A DNA stretch of 5,462 bases from Rikenella sp. (GTDB taxonomy: Bacteria; Bacteroidota; Bacteroidia; Bacteroidales; Rikenellaceae), in assembly GCA_029054535.1 (NCBI GenBank), contig JAIDFC010000250.1, positions 1-5,462 on the forward strand, in the 5' to 3' direction. Shown here piece after piece: positions 4,869 to 5,462 of this stretch. Under the pieces are notes generated by a model. It worked only from the letters and a program-made list of their open reading frames with translations, had not been told where the DNA came from and ran no database searches. A program made the translations under genes and the position numbers. Every line of letters starts with the position of its first letter. Position 1 is the stretch's first letter.

Positions 4869-5462
4869 TTAGTTTTCCTGTTCGCCAACAATCGGAGGTA
4901 ACGTAGTCGCATCATTCCCCGGCTCCCACGGCAGAATGGTCGTTTCGCCGATCTCCACCTCGCCTCCTCCTTTCAAGGTAACATTATAGATATACTGGCA
5001 TCCCGCCTGAAATCCGGCGATAACGTCCGTCGGCTTCGCCACATAAGTATGTCCCGCCGTCGCCACCGTGATCGTCAGATCCTGCACCATTCCCGTCCCC
5101 GGCACCACCGTCGCCTGCGTCGTCTCCACACTCGGTTGCAAATAAATGCGCCCTCTCGCCTGTGTCCCCTCGCCATTCACCAACGTAGTCGTCACCGCCC
5201 CCGTCTCGACATGAAAATCACATGTCGTATACAATCCGGTCCCTTCCAGCACCACTGACGAAACGGTCGAGATCGATTCATTAGCCATCGTGGTTTGATC
5301 GTATTTCAGATTAATAACCACCTGTGCCATCACATATCTGAATCTCAATTCAATGAAATCCGCCGTAGTCTGCACCTGATTCGCATTATTGGAATACAGA
5401 ATCGCTCCTTTCTGCCCCCCGCTCTGATCGGAGAGATCCACCGCCAACACCCCGTCCGCAGT
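4869..5462 (-). CDS. Fimbrillin family protein E, 5' end outside window
   Basis: The frame is open to the right edge of the window, giving the C-terminal 197 residues before a TAA stop; no signal peptide or start is inside the window. A GTG at 5448-5450 is an internal Val, not a credible start. Y-S-N-N-A (23-27 of the visible part) and F-R-Y-V-M-A-Q-V-V-I-N-L-K-Y-D (41-55) align without gaps to gene D residues 171-175 and 189-203, so about 148 N-terminal residues are probably missing. G-L-Y-T-T-C (76-81), the strand A-G-C-Q-Y-I-Y (153-159) and L-P-W (177-179) follow; L-P-W replaces the E-D-W of genes C and D. The tail ends E-Q-E-N. The Mfa1-like C-terminal domain is clear; a role as first gene of the operon cannot be tested here. 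It is a probable pilus subunit, acting with D just downstream. Confidence 0.8.
   Translation of the reverse strand, partial: TADGVLAVDLSDQSGGQKGAILYSNNANQVQTTADFIELRFRYVMAQVVINLKYDQTTMANESISTVSSVVLEGTGLYTTCDFHVETGAVTTTLVNGEGTQARGRIYLQPSVETTQATVVPGTGMVQDLTITVATAGHTYVAKPTDVIAGFQAGCQYIYNVTLKGGGEVEIGETTILPWEPGNDATTLPPIVGEQEN

Overview
The window looks like the end of a contig from a Bacteroidales bacterium. The evidence is four Bacteroidetes-style lipoprotein signal peptides, fimbrillin-family (Mfa1/FimA-like, type V pilus) domain motifs, A/C-rich leaders without Shine-Dalgarno sequences, and a match to the Bacteroidetes -7 promoter motif. Balanced to moderately high GC would fit Rikenellaceae (for example Alistipes) or a relative, but genus is a guess. 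No ribosomal, tRNA, CRISPR or transposase feature is visible.

Bases 1-85 are not biological. They read as a C run, a T run, a degraded Illumina P7/i7 adapter and the Nextera (Tn5) read-2 transposon-end sequence, as expected from read-through at the end of a library molecule that was then assembled into the contig. Real sequence starts at about base 86 and cuts gene A mid-frame.

All supported genes lie on the minus strand, so transcription runs right to left: gene E (4869-5462, 5' end outside the window), gene D (3754-4863, only 5 bp after E), gene C (2353-3594), gene B (1127-2224), a gap of about 670 bp, then gene A (86-457, 3' end lost at the adapter junction). B, C and D are complete 365-413 aa lipoproteins. 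The four proteins with intact N-termini each have a lipobox Cys at residue 17 or 19, a short N-terminal strand and a conserved [S/T]-K at residues 48-53. The four with intact C-termini share a G-[L/F]-Y motif, an A-G-x-x-Y-x-[F/Y] strand and a near-terminal Trp. They look like divergent paralogous pilin or pilus-accessory subunits that would be lipidated, exported to the outer membrane and probably matured by proteolysis and strand exchange.

Non-coding sequence holds a good terminator candidate after gene B (918-966), a hairpin between C and B (2281-2312), an 18-bp perfect palindrome upstream of gene A (517-534), a TAACTTTG promoter-like motif (908-915) and A/C-rich leader tracts upstream of C and A. 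I see no clearly new system. The main points are the assembly artifact and the tandem array of diverged fimbrillins with a shared Lys at the probable maturation site.
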